A stretch of DNA of 46,348 nt, taken from positions 1 to 46,348 of the forward strand of contig CAMDMA010000027.1 of the NCBI GenBank assembly GCA_945902075.1, read 5' to 3'. Position 1 is the stretch's first letter. Each line of letters begins with the position of its first letter. Origin of the DNA: Candidatus Kuenenia stuttgartensis. Lineage in GTDB: Bacteria; Planctomycetota; Phycisphaerae; Phycisphaerales; SM1A02. The translations under genes and the position numbers were made by a program. Positions 1-9,900 of the stretch are shown in pieces. Under the pieces are notes generated by a model that was not told where the DNA came from, did no database searches, and saw only the letters and a list, made by a program, of their open reading frames with translations.

Positions 1-278
1 GTGAGTAACGCCGCGCGCGAGGCACTACACACCGGCTGCGCGGTATAGAAATTTGTGAATCGCGCACCCTCGCGACTGAGGCGGTCCAAATTTGGCATGG
101 ACGCGGTGTAGGTGGGCGGCGTTGCCCCGGGAAGCACAAAGCCAGGCACATCACCCCACCCCATGTCGTCACAAAAGATGACAACGAGGTTGGGCGTGTC
201 GGCGGCGGACGCACAACGATGTGGGCACACCGTTGTCAGAACTACGGCCGAGAAGATCGTTCCGAGAATTGCGTGCAT
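1..278 (-). CDS. Sulfatase, N-terminal part (truncated by window edge)
   Basis: Reading the minus strand from an ATG at 276-278 gives 92 codons open to the window edge. A signal-peptide-like start (MHAILGTIFSAVVLTTV) is followed by a sulfatase opening: PNLVVIFCDDMGWGD, with the metal-binding Asp pair at residues 37-38, and the signature C-S-A-S-R at residues 84-88. Cys84 would be converted to formylglycine. The family (type I sulfatases) hydrolyses sulfate esters, and the leader suggests export. The gene is divergent from the DUF1549 gene, so the 279-338 gap probably holds both promoters. The rest of the catalytic domain is outside the window, so substrate and integrity cannot be judged. Confidence 0.9.
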   Translation of the reverse strand, partial: MHAILGTIFSAVVLTTVCPHRCASAADTPNLVVIFCDDMGWGDVPGFVLPGATPPTYTASMPNLDRLSREGARFTNFYTAQPVCSASRAALL

Positions 279-338
279 TTCTCAGACGATATCGAGAACC
301 CGGCTTGCCCTGGATGGTCTGTCGTCGATACTGCGAGG

Positions 339-2666
339 GTGGAGCAACATCCGACGTCCCCTTTCGCCGATCTCCGCCGACGCAAGACCACGCTGACGTG
401 GTTCTTGGTGCTTGGTGGTTTCGCCATTGGAGCGACACTGCTTTCGCCGAGCGCGCGCGTCTTTCGGGACGAATCTCGCGACGACTCGCAGAGCGTTCCA
501 GTCGCCACAGCCGCTCCCGTTTCGAACCTCACAGCCTCGTCCGTTCGACTTCCCTTTGCAGCGCGGCCGCTACCCGACAAGACTGCGCGCGGCGCTGCGC
601 ACTGGGCGTACCAGCCGATTACGGATCCCCCGCTTCCAGCCATACTTCTCGAAGAATGGCCGCGCAACGAAGTCGATCGATTTATCCTTGCTCGGCTCGA
701 GGCGGAAGGTCTCGTTCCGGCGCGCGAAGCCGACCGCCGCACCCTTCTCCGACGCGTCTACCTCGATCTCCTTGGTATCCCGCCAACCGCCGCGCAGGTC
801 GATGCGTTTCTCGCCGACACCACCGCCGACGCGTACGAAAGGCGAGTCAATGAACTTCTCGCTTCCCCAATGTATGGCGAGCGCTGGGGCCGACATTGGC
901 TCGATGTTGCACGCTACGCCGACTCAAACGGGGTCGACGAAAACATCGCATACGCCAATGCCTTTCGCTACCGCGACTATGTGATTGGCGCGTTCAACCG
1001 AGATATTCCCTTCGACGAGTTTCTCATCGAACAGATCGCGGGCGACCTCATTCCCGAGCCCGCGAACCCTACCGCTGAGGATGATGTTCGAACGCGCGGT
1101 CGCATCGCTGCGCTCGGCTTCCTCGCACTCGGTCCGAAGATGCTCGCCGAGCCTGACAAGGAAAAGGAACGCGTCGATGTCATCGACGAACAGATCGATG
1201 TGGTGACGAAGGCGTTTCTTGGGCAAACGATCGCCTGTGCGCGTTGTCACGACCACAAGTTTGATCCGATCTCACAGGCAGACTACTTCGCGATTTCTGG
1301 CGTTTTTCGCAGTGTTTCAACCTTCGACAACATCGCAACCGTTGGTCGCGTGGCGCAGCGGCCTCTTGCGACCGCTGCAGAACGCGCGAAGTATGAAAGC
1401 GAATTCGCGGCTTGGAAAGCGACAGCAGCAACTCTCGACCAAGCGCGCGATGCGACACTGGTTGCGGAAAGACTTGACGAGCAACGCGCGAATCATGCGC
1501 GATTTGTTGATCTACTTGAAGATGTGTCTGCGGATCCTTGGCGGTCGTTCCTGCTCCGCGCTTCGCGTGAGTCGCGAGCGACACGACCTGCGCGCGACGC
1601 GTTGATCGCTGCACGCCAAGCGCGTGACGCACACGAACAAACAAAGCCAACCGACTTTCCGCGCGCGCTCGGCGTGAAAGAAGCAACCGTTGACGAGTCG
1701 CCGCTCCATGATCGCGGCGATCACATGCAGCCAGTGGGCGAAAAGATTCTGCGCGCGGTGCCTGCGGTTCTCGAACGAAGCCTCGAAGGGCCCTCTTTCC
1801 CCACGAGCGCAAGTGGGCGACTCGAACTCGCGCGCTGGATCGCGAGTCCTGACAATCCGCTCACAACGCGCGTTGCTGTGAATCGCCTTTGGACATGGCA
1901 CTTTGGAACAGGCCTCGTCGATACGCCGAGTAACTTTGGGACAATCGGTAGCAAGCCGTCGCATCCTGAACTCCTTGATTTTCTCGCCCGTCGCTTCGCG
2001 CGCGAAGGTTGGAGCATGAAATCGATGCATCGATTGCTCATGACCAGCGCGACCTATAGACAAGCGAGTACGACCCACCTGCCGCTCCCTTCGTTTGATC
2101 CGGACAATCGGCTGCTTTCGCGCTTCCCGCGCCGGAGAGTGGAGGCAGAGGCGATTCGCGATGCGGTGCTCGCCACTTCAGGCGAACTCGATGCAACCAT
2201 CGGTGGCACACTGCTTGGAGCGGGCGACCACGATTACGTCACCAATGATCAATCGGGTAACGCCGCGCAATACGACTCAAACCGACGCAGCGTGTATCTG
2301 CCCGTGATTCGTAATGCGATGTTTGGCTTGTTCACCGCGTTCGACTATCCCGATGCGAGCGCCCCCGTCGACTGCCGTCCGCGCACAGTTGTCGCGCCGC
2401 AGGCCCTCTTCTTTCTCAACGCGCCCTTTGTCGAATCTGCCGCAAAGCGGATCGCTGACGAGCTCGCAGCAGCGAACGCTGACTCCGACACGCGCGTTCG
2501 TGAAGCATTTCGCCGTGCTCTCGCACGCGAGCCACTTCCGAAAGAACGCGACGAATCGCGCGCATTCCTTGCCGAACTTGAGCGCGACGGCCTCGACCCA
2601 AGCGCGGCACTGGTCCGACTCTGCCACGCACTTCTCTCCACCAACGAATTCGTCATGATGGAGTGA
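339..2666 (+). CDS. DUF1549/DUF1553 protein (short, no N-terminal cytochrome domain)
   Basis: From the GTG at 339 the protein has 775 aa. An N-terminal hydrophobic segment (about residues 16-33, TWFLVLGGFAIGATLL) suggests a membrane anchor or uncleaved signal. DUF1549 follows (about 105-310: WAYQP, NEVDRFILARLE, RRVYLDLLGIPPT, WLDVARYADSNG) and ends in CARCHDHKFDP, a CxxCH at 300-304 that could bind haem. DUF1553 is at about 493-775 (NPLTTRVAVNRLW, HPELLDFLA, TSATYRQAS). The family is very abundant in planctomycetes and is normally paired with DUF1501 proteins; its biochemical role is unproven. An in-frame ATG at 219 would overlap the divergent sulfatase start, so I prefer GTG 339. Compared with the paralog at 35447-39115 it lacks the leading CxxCH domain and most of the middle region. 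It is followed after only a few bases by the DUF1501 gene. Confidence 0.88.
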   Translation: MEQHPTSPFADLRRRKTTLTWFLVLGGFAIGATLLSPSARVFRDESRDDSQSVPVATAAPVSNLTASSVRLPFAARPLPDKTARGAAHWAYQPITDPPLPAILLEEWPRNEVDRFILARLEAEGLVPAREADRRTLLRRVYLDLLGIPPTAAQVDAFLADTTADAYERRVNELLASPMYGERWGRHWLDVARYADSNGVDENIAYANAFRYRDYVIGAFNRDIPFDEFLIEQIAGDLIPEPANPTAEDDVRTRGRIAALGFLALGPKMLAEPDKEKERVDVIDEQIDVVTKAFLGQTIACARCHDHKFDPISQADYFAISGVFRSVSTFDNIATVGRVAQRPLATAAERAKYESEFAAWKATAATLDQARDATLVAERLDEQRANHARFVDLLEDVSADPWRSFLLRASRESRATRPARDALIAARQARDAHEQTKPTDFPRALGVKEATVDESPLHDRGDHMQPVGEKILRAVPAVLERSLEGPSFPTSASGRLELARWIASPDNPLTTRVAVNRLWTWHFGTGLVDTPSNFGTIGSKPSHPELLDFLARRFAREGWSMKSMHRLLMTSATYRQASTTHLPLPSFDPDNRLLSRFPRRRVEAEAIRDAVLATSGELDATIGGTLLGAGDHDYVTNDQSGNAAQYDSNRRSVYLPVIRNAMFGLFTAFDYPDASAPVDCRPRTVVAPQALFFLNAPFVESAAKRIADELAAANADSDTRVREAFRRALAREPLPKERDESRAFLAELERDGLDPSAALVRLCHALLSTNEFVMME

Positions 2667-2718
2667 TCCTTCGTTGGACACTGCGCATCTCGAACTACAG
2701 TCCTCGTTTGAGTCCACC

Positions 2719-4116
2719 ATGCTTTGCGACCACCGCCACCACCCGATGTCACGACGCGACGCCCTCGCAGGGCTGTGCGCAGGATTCGGCTCAATAGCAC
2801 TCGCAGGGCTCCTCGCACGCGAAACGCAGGCAGGTGGCGGCATCCTCGCGGCACCTCACTTCAGGCCTCGGGCCAAGCGGGTCATCTTTCTCTTCATGCA
2901 CGGCGGACCGTCGCAAGTTGATACCTTTGATTACAAGCCGTTACTCACGCGCGACAGCGGAAAGCCGCTTCCCTTCGCAAAGCCGCGTGTGCAATTCGCC
3001 GAAACCGGCAATCTGCTCGCGAGCCCATGGAAGTTTCGCCAGTACGGTCAATCGGGCGCGTGGGTTAGCGACCTCTTTCCACACGTCGCGGGTACCGCGG
3101 ATGACCTCTGCTTCGTGAAGAGCCTCCACGGTTCCAACCCTGCGCATGGTGGCGCACTCCTCAAGATCCACACGGGTACCGATACCTTCATCCGCCCCTC
3201 GATGGGCTCATGGGTCTCCTACGGACTGGGCACGGAAAACGACAACCTTCCTGCGTTCATCACCATCTGCCCGACACTTGGTCACGGCGGCGTAAACAAC
3301 TTCAGCAGTTCGTTCCTGCCGGCGTGGACGCACGGGACGCCGATCGGACATGCCGGCATTCCGGCGTCGCGAGCGCAATTCGAACACATGCAGGCGGGAC
3401 TTCCGCGCGAGCTCCAACGCAAGGAACTCGACTTTCTGCAGGAACTGAATGACCAACACGCGCTGCGCAACGGAACCGACGCAGCGCTTGAGGGACGCAT
3501 CGAAAGCTTTGAACTCGCATACCGCATGCAAGCGACCGCACCTGCGGTGATGGATCTCGCGGGCGAAAGTGATGCGACTAAGAAGCTCTACGGGCTCGAC
3601 GAAGCGAAGACGGAGAACTTCGGCCGACAGTGCCTTCTTGCGCGGCGATTCGCCCAAGCAGGAGTGCGATTTATTCAGTGCACCCACAGTTACAAGTGGG
3701 ATCAGCACGGCGATCTCCGCAGCGGTCACACGACAAATGCTGCTGAAGTCGACAAGCCTATCGCCGGGCTCATCCGTGATCTCAAGAGTCACGGCATGCT
3801 TGAGGACACGCTTGTCCTCTGGGGCGGCGAGTTTGGTCGTACACCGACCGCGCAAGGTGGCGATGGCCGCGACCACAATCCGCATGGTTTCACGATGTTT
3901 ATGGCTGGCGGTGGCGTGAAGCCGGGCTTCTCGTTTGGCGAGACCGACGATTACGGCTACTACGCGGCAATCGATAAGGTCGACGTACATGACCTGCATG
4001 CAACCATTCTCGCGCTACTCGGGGTTGATCATGAAGGACTTACCTTCCGCCACGGCGGCCGCGACCATCGGCTGACCGATGTCCACGGTCGTATCGTGCG
4101 CGAAATCTTCGCGTAA
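2719..4116 (+). CDS. DUF1501 family exported protein
   Basis: 465 aa from the ATG at 2719 (a TTG at 2674 is in frame; ATG 2746 is also possible). The N-terminus has a twin-arginine-like leader: MSRRDALAGLCAGFGS followed by a hydrophobic run, consistent with Tat export. The body carries typical DUF1501 blocks: KRVIFLFMHGGPSQVDTFDYKP, SWVSYGLG, GRQCLLARRFAQAGVRFIQ, LVLWGGEFGRTP, DHNPHGFTMFMAGGGVKPG and VHDLHATILALLG. The family resembles the alkaline-phosphatase/sulfatase superfamily, but its substrate is not established. It lies just downstream of its usual DUF1549/DUF1553 partner and probably shares its transcript. It is homologous to the protein at 33920-35443. Confidence 0.9.
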   Translation: MLCDHRHHPMSRRDALAGLCAGFGSIALAGLLARETQAGGGILAAPHFRPRAKRVIFLFMHGGPSQVDTFDYKPLLTRDSGKPLPFAKPRVQFAETGNLLASPWKFRQYGQSGAWVSDLFPHVAGTADDLCFVKSLHGSNPAHGGALLKIHTGTDTFIRPSMGSWVSYGLGTENDNLPAFITICPTLGHGGVNNFSSSFLPAWTHGTPIGHAGIPASRAQFEHMQAGLPRELQRKELDFLQELNDQHALRNGTDAALEGRIESFELAYRMQATAPAVMDLAGESDATKKLYGLDEAKTENFGRQCLLARRFAQAGVRFIQCTHSYKWDQHGDLRSGHTTNAAEVDKPIAGLIRDLKSHGMLEDTLVLWGGEFGRTPTAQGGDGRDHNPHGFTMFMAGGGVKPGFSFGETDDYGYYAAIDKVDVHDLHATILALLGVDHEGLTFRHGGRDHRLTDVHGRIVREIFA

Positions 4117-4132
4117 GGCGTACCGACATCAC

Positions 4133-5419
4133 TTAGATATGGATGCGTCGTGGAACAAGTGCGTTTGCGATCAGGAGCCCTGCCGCAATCGATGCAGCAA
4201 TGATCAGCGCGTGTGCGAAGGTATCGAGACTCGCAAGAGTCTCACCGGATTCGCGTGAGATCAAACCCTGCATCCCACGCAAGCCAATACTTCCGGGAAG
4301 TAGCAACGCGATCGCTGGCAAGACGAGTGTTCCTGCAGGCCGCCGTCGCCACCACGAATAGAGATTGCCACAGATTCCGATGAAGGCCGCTGCCGCAACG
4401 GGCGCGAGTGCCGTGTCGAAAAATTCTCGAGACATTCGAGCGGCGGTGTATCCGAGGAAGCAGGAACAAAGCATCAGCCAGAATCGACGCGGCCTCGTGT
4501 GGAACGCAATGGCAATACCGACCGAACCAAAGACAAGTGCTGCAAACACCGAGAGATCAAAGGTCGCCGCGAGAACCGACGCGCGCGGCGCTGGCACCAT
4601 CGTGCCAAAGCCGATCGCATGCAGCATTGCCTCGCCCACAGCAACCCCCATCGCAATGACCACAAGCGATGTGACCGCGCCCATCAGCCGCGCGCTCCCC
4701 GATGCAAGGTTTTTCGCCGAGAGTTCGCTCATCGCTGTGGTGAGTGACAACCCAGGGAGGAGCGTGACAATACCTGCGAGCGCGACGGTGGCCGCGTTCG
4801 CCTGAAGCCCGACTCGGTTGCCCGCAAACACCATCCCCGCTGCAAGCAGGGTTGCGACACACGCACCGCCAAACTCGGCGAGAAGTTCGCGCTCGCGCCG
4901 CCCCGCCGCAGTCCGCAATGCAACTCCAACCGCAAAACCAACGGGAAGCGCGACCAGCATGTCCTCCACCCCACCGCCAAGAAGCCGCGCGGCACCAGCG
5001 CTGAAGAGCGCATACCCGATCGTCATCGCAAACGACGGCGGCCGCCACAGCTGCTCGTGGACGCGGCGCAGTGCGGCGTATCCGCCAGGCGCGTCGAGAT
5101 CGCCACGCGCAACGCGATCGGCAACGCGATAGGTTTCCTCGAGCAACGCAAGTTTGGGTGATCCCGGATCGACGCGGAAGCTCGTCGTCCGCTGGCGACC
5201 CTGTTCTTCAACACTGATGCTGATCCACGTCGGGAGCGAGAAAATTGACACCGAAAGTCCGAGTCGTTCGGCGCAATCCGCCACGAGCGCTTCGAGCCGA
5301 TGCGCCGGAGTACCTGCCTCGTGGAGCATCCGGGCAAGGAGTGCGAGAAATCGATCGCCCGAAAGTCCCCGTGCCTCAGCAGCGGGGTCAGGCTCGCGGA
5401 CCTCAGGATGATGTCGCAT
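4133..5419 (-). CDS. ThrE-type threonine/serine exporter family protein
   Basis: 428 aa from ATG at 5417-5419; a GTG at 5453-5455 would add 12 residues. The N-terminal part (FLALLARMLHEAGTPAHRLEALVADCAERLGL) is the cytoplasmic start of the ThrE/YjjP (DUF1212) family. About ten hydrophobic segments follow, with the characteristic LLPGLSLTTAMSELSAKNLASGSARLM region. The second half resembles the YjjB/ThrE_2 unit, so both halves are in one chain, as in Corynebacterium ThrE. Known members export threonine and serine across the inner membrane; the substrate here is inferred only. It is convergent with the DUF1501 gene (16 bases between stops) and divergent from the MBL/rhodanese gene. Confidence 0.85.
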   Translation of the reverse strand: MRHHPEVREPDPAAEARGLSGDRFLALLARMLHEAGTPAHRLEALVADCAERLGLSVSIFSLPTWISISVEEQGRQRTTSFRVDPGSPKLALLEETYRVADRVARGDLDAPGGYAALRRVHEQLWRPPSFAMTIGYALFSAGAARLLGGGVEDMLVALPVGFAVGVALRTAAGRRERELLAEFGGACVATLLAAGMVFAGNRVGLQANAATVALAGIVTLLPGLSLTTAMSELSAKNLASGSARLMGAVTSLVVIAMGVAVGEAMLHAIGFGTMVPAPRASVLAATFDLSVFAALVFGSVGIAIAFHTRPRRFWLMLCSCFLGYTAARMSREFFDTALAPVAAAAFIGICGNLYSWWRRRPAGTLVLPAIALLLPGSIGLRGMQGLISRESGETLASLDTFAHALIIAASIAAGLLIANALVPRRIHI

Positions 5420-5499
5420 TCTTCGCAAGCGGGAAATGTAGCCTCCACGGCACACCCCGTTGGTGCCAATCAGCGGCCCGCGTCCGGTAGACTCCTCCG

Positions 5500-6924
5500 A
5501 TGATTCTTCGGCGGATCTTTGACCCCGCGCTCGCGCAGGCTTCCTACCTCGTCGGTTGTCGGGCGACGGGTGACGCGATCATCATCGATCCCGCATGCGA
5601 TATCGATCGATATCTCACCCTCGCGACCGAGTTGAGCCTGCGGATCACCGCTGTTGCTGAAACACATGTGCACGCCGATTTCGTCAGCGGAATCTGCGGC
5701 TTCGTCTCGCACCACCCTGTGACTGCCTACATCTCTGCCGAGGGACATGAGCCCGCGTGGGTCACACAATCTGAGCGCGCTGGGGGATCGGCCGTCGTCC
5801 GTCTGCGCGCAGGCGAGCAGTTCTCTGTCGGAAACCTCATCTTTACGGCGCGACATACTCCAGGCCACACAAGCGAGAGCCTTTCGTTCGAGCTGCCAGG
5901 CTCACGTCACGGCACGCGATTGCTCTTTTCGGGTGACTTCCTGTTTGCTGGTGATGTTGGCCGACCAGACCTCGGCGCATTCGCGACGGAAGGAATGCCG
6001 GTCAAGGAAGCGATCGAGTCCTTGCGAATGTCGCTTCAAGCACTTGAGGACATGCCGTCCGACACGCAGGTTCTTCCTGGACATGGAGCAGGAAGCGAGT
6101 GCGGGAAGTCGATCTGCAACATGCCAGCAACCACGCTCGGGATTGAGCGCGTGATCAATCGCGCGCTGCGCGCGCAAGTTGAAGGTGGCGACTTTGTCAG
6201 TGCGGTTATGACTGGAACCAGTGCCCCGCCGCCATACTTTGCTCGCGTCAAGCGCATCAATGAAGTCGGCGCGCGCGCGCTGAGCGGAATTCCTGAGGTG
6301 CGGGAACTCACCTGTGATGACTTCGCGTCGCACTGTCAGCGTCCGGAATACACCGTCATCGATACGCGACCGTGGAACGATTACCTCGATGCGCGGTTGC
6401 CTTACTCCATCAGTGCGCCATTCGAGCGTTCATTTGGACCGACGGTTGCGAACTACCTTGAAGACGATGACCGCATTCTGCTTCTTGCGCCAAGAACGCA
6501 AATCAATGACCTCGTACGCGTACTGCTGCGTGTCGGCGTCGCGCCAGAAGCTATCGAAGGATTCATTGAGCCGCGCCAAGTGTCGACACTCGCGACTGGA
6601 TCATTTGCGACAGCAGGTGTCGATGACATCTCGCCAGTCCGCGTGCACGAGATGGTGCAGCGCGGTGCTGCCACTGTGATTGACGTACGAACCTGCCGCG
6701 AGTTTGCTGCCGGACACCTTCCCGGCGCGCTCCACATTCCATTCACGCACCTTCGCGCGCGTGTGGGGGAGATCGATCGCTCTCGCCCGGCGATTTGCTA
6801 TTGCCGAAGCGGTCATCGCAGCGCGCGTGCAGCTGCGTTTCTTGCACGGTTTGGCGTGAGTGCGCTAAACATGCGCGGTGGGTACTGGCCCTACGCAGGT
6901 CGCGGGTACGCAGTCGAGGCGTGA
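5500..6924 (+). CDS. MBL-fold / double rhodanese protein (persulfide dioxygenase-like)
   Basis: 474 aa from ATG 5500. Residues 1-220 are a metallo-beta-lactamase fold with ETHVHADFVSG (His56, His58, Asp60), HTPGHTSES (His119, His123), SGDFLFAGDVGRPDLG and VLPGHGAGS (His195). This is the glyoxalase II/ETHE1 persulfide-dioxygenase type. Two rhodanese domains follow. The first (about 270-365, YTVIDTRPWNDYLDARLP) has no cysteine at its active-loop position. The second (about 378-474, VIDVRTCREFAAGHLPGALHIPF) has ICYCRSGHRS with likely catalytic Cys435. The family oxidises glutathione or other low-molecular-weight persulfides to sulfite and moves sulfane sulfur in the cytoplasm; no signal peptide is visible. 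It converges on the kinase gene. Confidence 0.88.
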   Translation: MILRRIFDPALAQASYLVGCRATGDAIIIDPACDIDRYLTLATELSLRITAVAETHVHADFVSGICGFVSHHPVTAYISAEGHEPAWVTQSERAGGSAVVRLRAGEQFSVGNLIFTARHTPGHTSESLSFELPGSRHGTRLLFSGDFLFAGDVGRPDLGAFATEGMPVKEAIESLRMSLQALEDMPSDTQVLPGHGAGSECGKSICNMPATTLGIERVINRALRAQVEGGDFVSAVMTGTSAPPPYFARVKRINEVGARALSGIPEVRELTCDDFASHCQRPEYTVIDTRPWNDYLDARLPYSISAPFERSFGPTVANYLEDDDRILLLAPRTQINDLVRVLLRVGVAPEAIEGFIEPRQVSTLATGSFATAGVDDISPVRVHEMVQRGAATVIDVRTCREFAAGHLPGALHIPFTHLRARVGEIDRSRPAICYCRSGHRSARAAAFLARFGVSALNMRGGYWPYAGRGYAVEA

Positions 6925-6932
6925 GTGCGTTG

Positions 6933-9900
6933 CTACCCGCCAGCGAAGATTCGCTCTGCACGTAACACGCTGTCGTAGTAGAAGACACCGCCTCCGACAT
7001 CGAGACCAAGAAGGCTCGTCCCGTCGGGCGACCAACGCAATTCCAGAAGTCTCATGGGAGACGCGTGCATCGGCATGTAACACTCACCGTCGACGAGGCT
7101 CCAAAGTCGGACGTATCCATCGAATCCGCCGGTCGCAATCCAAGCACCGTCTGGCGAAATTGCTGCCGCTGACGCGATATCTTGATGTCCTTCGAGTCGG
7201 AATTGGATACTGGCGTCGGCACGCACAACTTGCTCAACGCGACCCGGAGGATAGACATCGACACCTCCATTCATCGACGGACTCAACCAGCGTCCGATGC
7301 TGCGTCGCATCATCATCCAATTTGCCTTCACCTTCGTCATAACGACTTCGGATTTGAAAAGATCCACGATCGTTACGCTCTGGGCATCGGGATAGGTGTT
7401 GAGCACGACACGGTGCTCGGACTCCCACGCAATGTGCTGAACCCCGTAAGAGCATCCTTCAGCCGTATAGGCAAGCGTGCCATCGCGTCTCCAAACTGAG
7501 CATGCGCGATCTGTCGCGCATGCAAGGAAACTTCCATCGTCACTCCACGCGATTTGGGCGCGTGTCGGGCCAAAGTTCGAAACATCAAGTTCGGTCGATA
7601 CACCGCGCGAAAGGTCATAAATGCGCAACCCCAAAGGACTCCGAACGGCGAGGTACAAGCCGTCGGGTGAAAGACCAAACTGCGAGCCTTGACCACGAGC
7701 ATTCTCTCCGTTCGGCGCGACGCTCCATTGACCAGTACTCATGCTGAGTTCGTGGACAACGCCGCTCGAGCCGACTGCGCGAACCTGCGTGCCATCAAAG
7801 TTAGAAATCGAGTAAGGCCGCCCATCTGGAAACGCAGCGGGAGTTTGCGCCCAACTCGTCGAGAAATCGAAACATGCAATTTTGAGGCCCGCATTCGCAA
7901 TCACACGATCATCATCGATCGCAGCCACCACCCAAATAGGATCAGGCGAACGAGCGATCTCAAGCCCAGACTCCTTTAATCCATCGGTCGTGAAGCGATG
8001 GAGCCGACCACCTCGATCACCAACAAAGATGAATCGTCCACTCGGTGAGAAAGTGAGCGCTCGGAGCGAATGACGCACATTGATCTTGGCGCGCACCGCC
8101 CCAGTCGAAGGGTCGAGATCAAGTAACCAGCCATCTCCGGTGCCAAAGATCAGCCGTGACCCATCTGGAGAAAGTGCGACCGCACAGCCAAGCCCATCCG
8201 ATGCGCGAAATGTGGGATCAACGATCGGTGAGCCGTCAGGCCCTAGATCGACAGCGCGAAGCACACTGTCGCTTCCACACACATAAAGCCGTGACTCATT
8301 TCCGACCAACATGCCGATGCCTGGGCCGATAGGAAATGTGTGAAGTTCCGTGAGCGCGAAAGTCTCGAGATCGAATCGCGCGAGTTGGGTGCCGGAGTAG
8401 AAGAGAAAAATCGCACGCGAGTCGGTTGACGAGACGAATCCGCGGACTTGGGGGAGGGATCCTCTGAGCCGTTCAACCACCGTGCCGTCTGCAAAGAGTT
8501 CGTAGATACCGGTATCGCTCCCTGCAAACATCCGCTGGCCATCCGCTGTGAAGCCTGTGGCCCAAGTGCATGCCACAGCGGGAACCATGATTTTCGTCAT
8601 TCGCTCAGATGCAAGCTCGCCAGAATCACTGAGCCGACCAAGTTCGAAAAGTTGGATGCCACCACCATCTCCTGACGCGAGCCATCGCGTACGGTCTGGG
8701 GAAAGACTGCCCGACAATAGATGACCAGCGGTCGTTCCTGAGAATGATTTTGCAATGTTTCCGTCAAGCGGTACGGCGAGGAACCCGCGCAGAAGGGCGG
8801 GAATCCCAGCAGTTTCAGTGCTGCCGAGTTCTTTGTTGATCAACTCCCATTCGCCGAGATTCTTCTTCTCCGCAGCCAATGCGAGTCGCATGATCTGCGT
8901 CCGAAGCAAGTGACCCGATGCGCGACGCCACTGCACCGTTGTAAAGATGCTCGAAGCGATGAGCATGGTGGTGACGACCACCGCGGCAACTGCCCACGCC
9001 GGATTCCGTCGTACCCAACGCAGCGATCGCTCTACGCGCGTCTCGCTTCGCGCGCGCACCGCACGACCATCGGCGAATGCGCGAAGGTCTTCGGCAAACT
9101 CCGTCATGGTTGCGTAACGCCATTCGCGCTCCTTCGACATTGCCTTTGCGACGATGGCAACCAGGTCCCGAGAAATGGTTGCATCGATACGATCGAGCGA
9201 AACTGGCTCCGTTGAACGAATGATGTTCGCAGCGTCGAAATAGAGGTGCCGCGGGATCTCGTATGGCCGGGTTCCTGAGAGTGCCTCGTACAAAATGATG
9301 CCGAGCGCATGAACATCAACGCGCGTGTCGAGTTCGGACGAGGGAAGTTCGAATTGCTCGGGAGCCATGTACGCTGGCGTTCCGATCAGTGCTCCAGCAA
9401 CGGTTTCCTCGCGGCCAACCGTTTCGTCATCAAGAATGCGCGCTACACCGAAGTCAATAATGTGAGGGCGTTCGTCGCTTGAGACAAGGATGTTCGTCGG
9501 CTTGAGATCGCGATGGATCAGTCCGCGACGGTGGCCAAGTTCCATGCCGTCGCACACAGAAGCAAGGCACGATGCGATGCGCTCAGGCGTGGGTTTCGCG
9601 CCCACGCTTTTCGTGCCCACGATTTTCGTACTGTGTGCCCAGTCCACAAATGAGACACTATCTTCAATGTGTTCCATCACGATGTATGGAAGATCGACAC
9701 CGTCGTGACGTGCGAGGCCGGAGGCGTACATGCGCACAATTGCCGGATGTTCAAGCCTTGCGAGCGCGACAGCCTCGGTTTGAAACCGACGCACGGAACT
9801 CATCCTTAGATTGCCCGTTCGCAACACCTTGAGCGCAACCGAGCGCGGCGGTTGCAATTGATCGGCGGCAAACACGGTTCCAGCTCCACCCCGACCGAGG

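Noticed and set aside
219-338. Extended N-terminus of the first DUF1549 protein from ATG 219
   Set aside because: It overlaps the divergent sulfatase start and encodes no recognisable leader; the GTG at 339 directly precedes the membrane segment.
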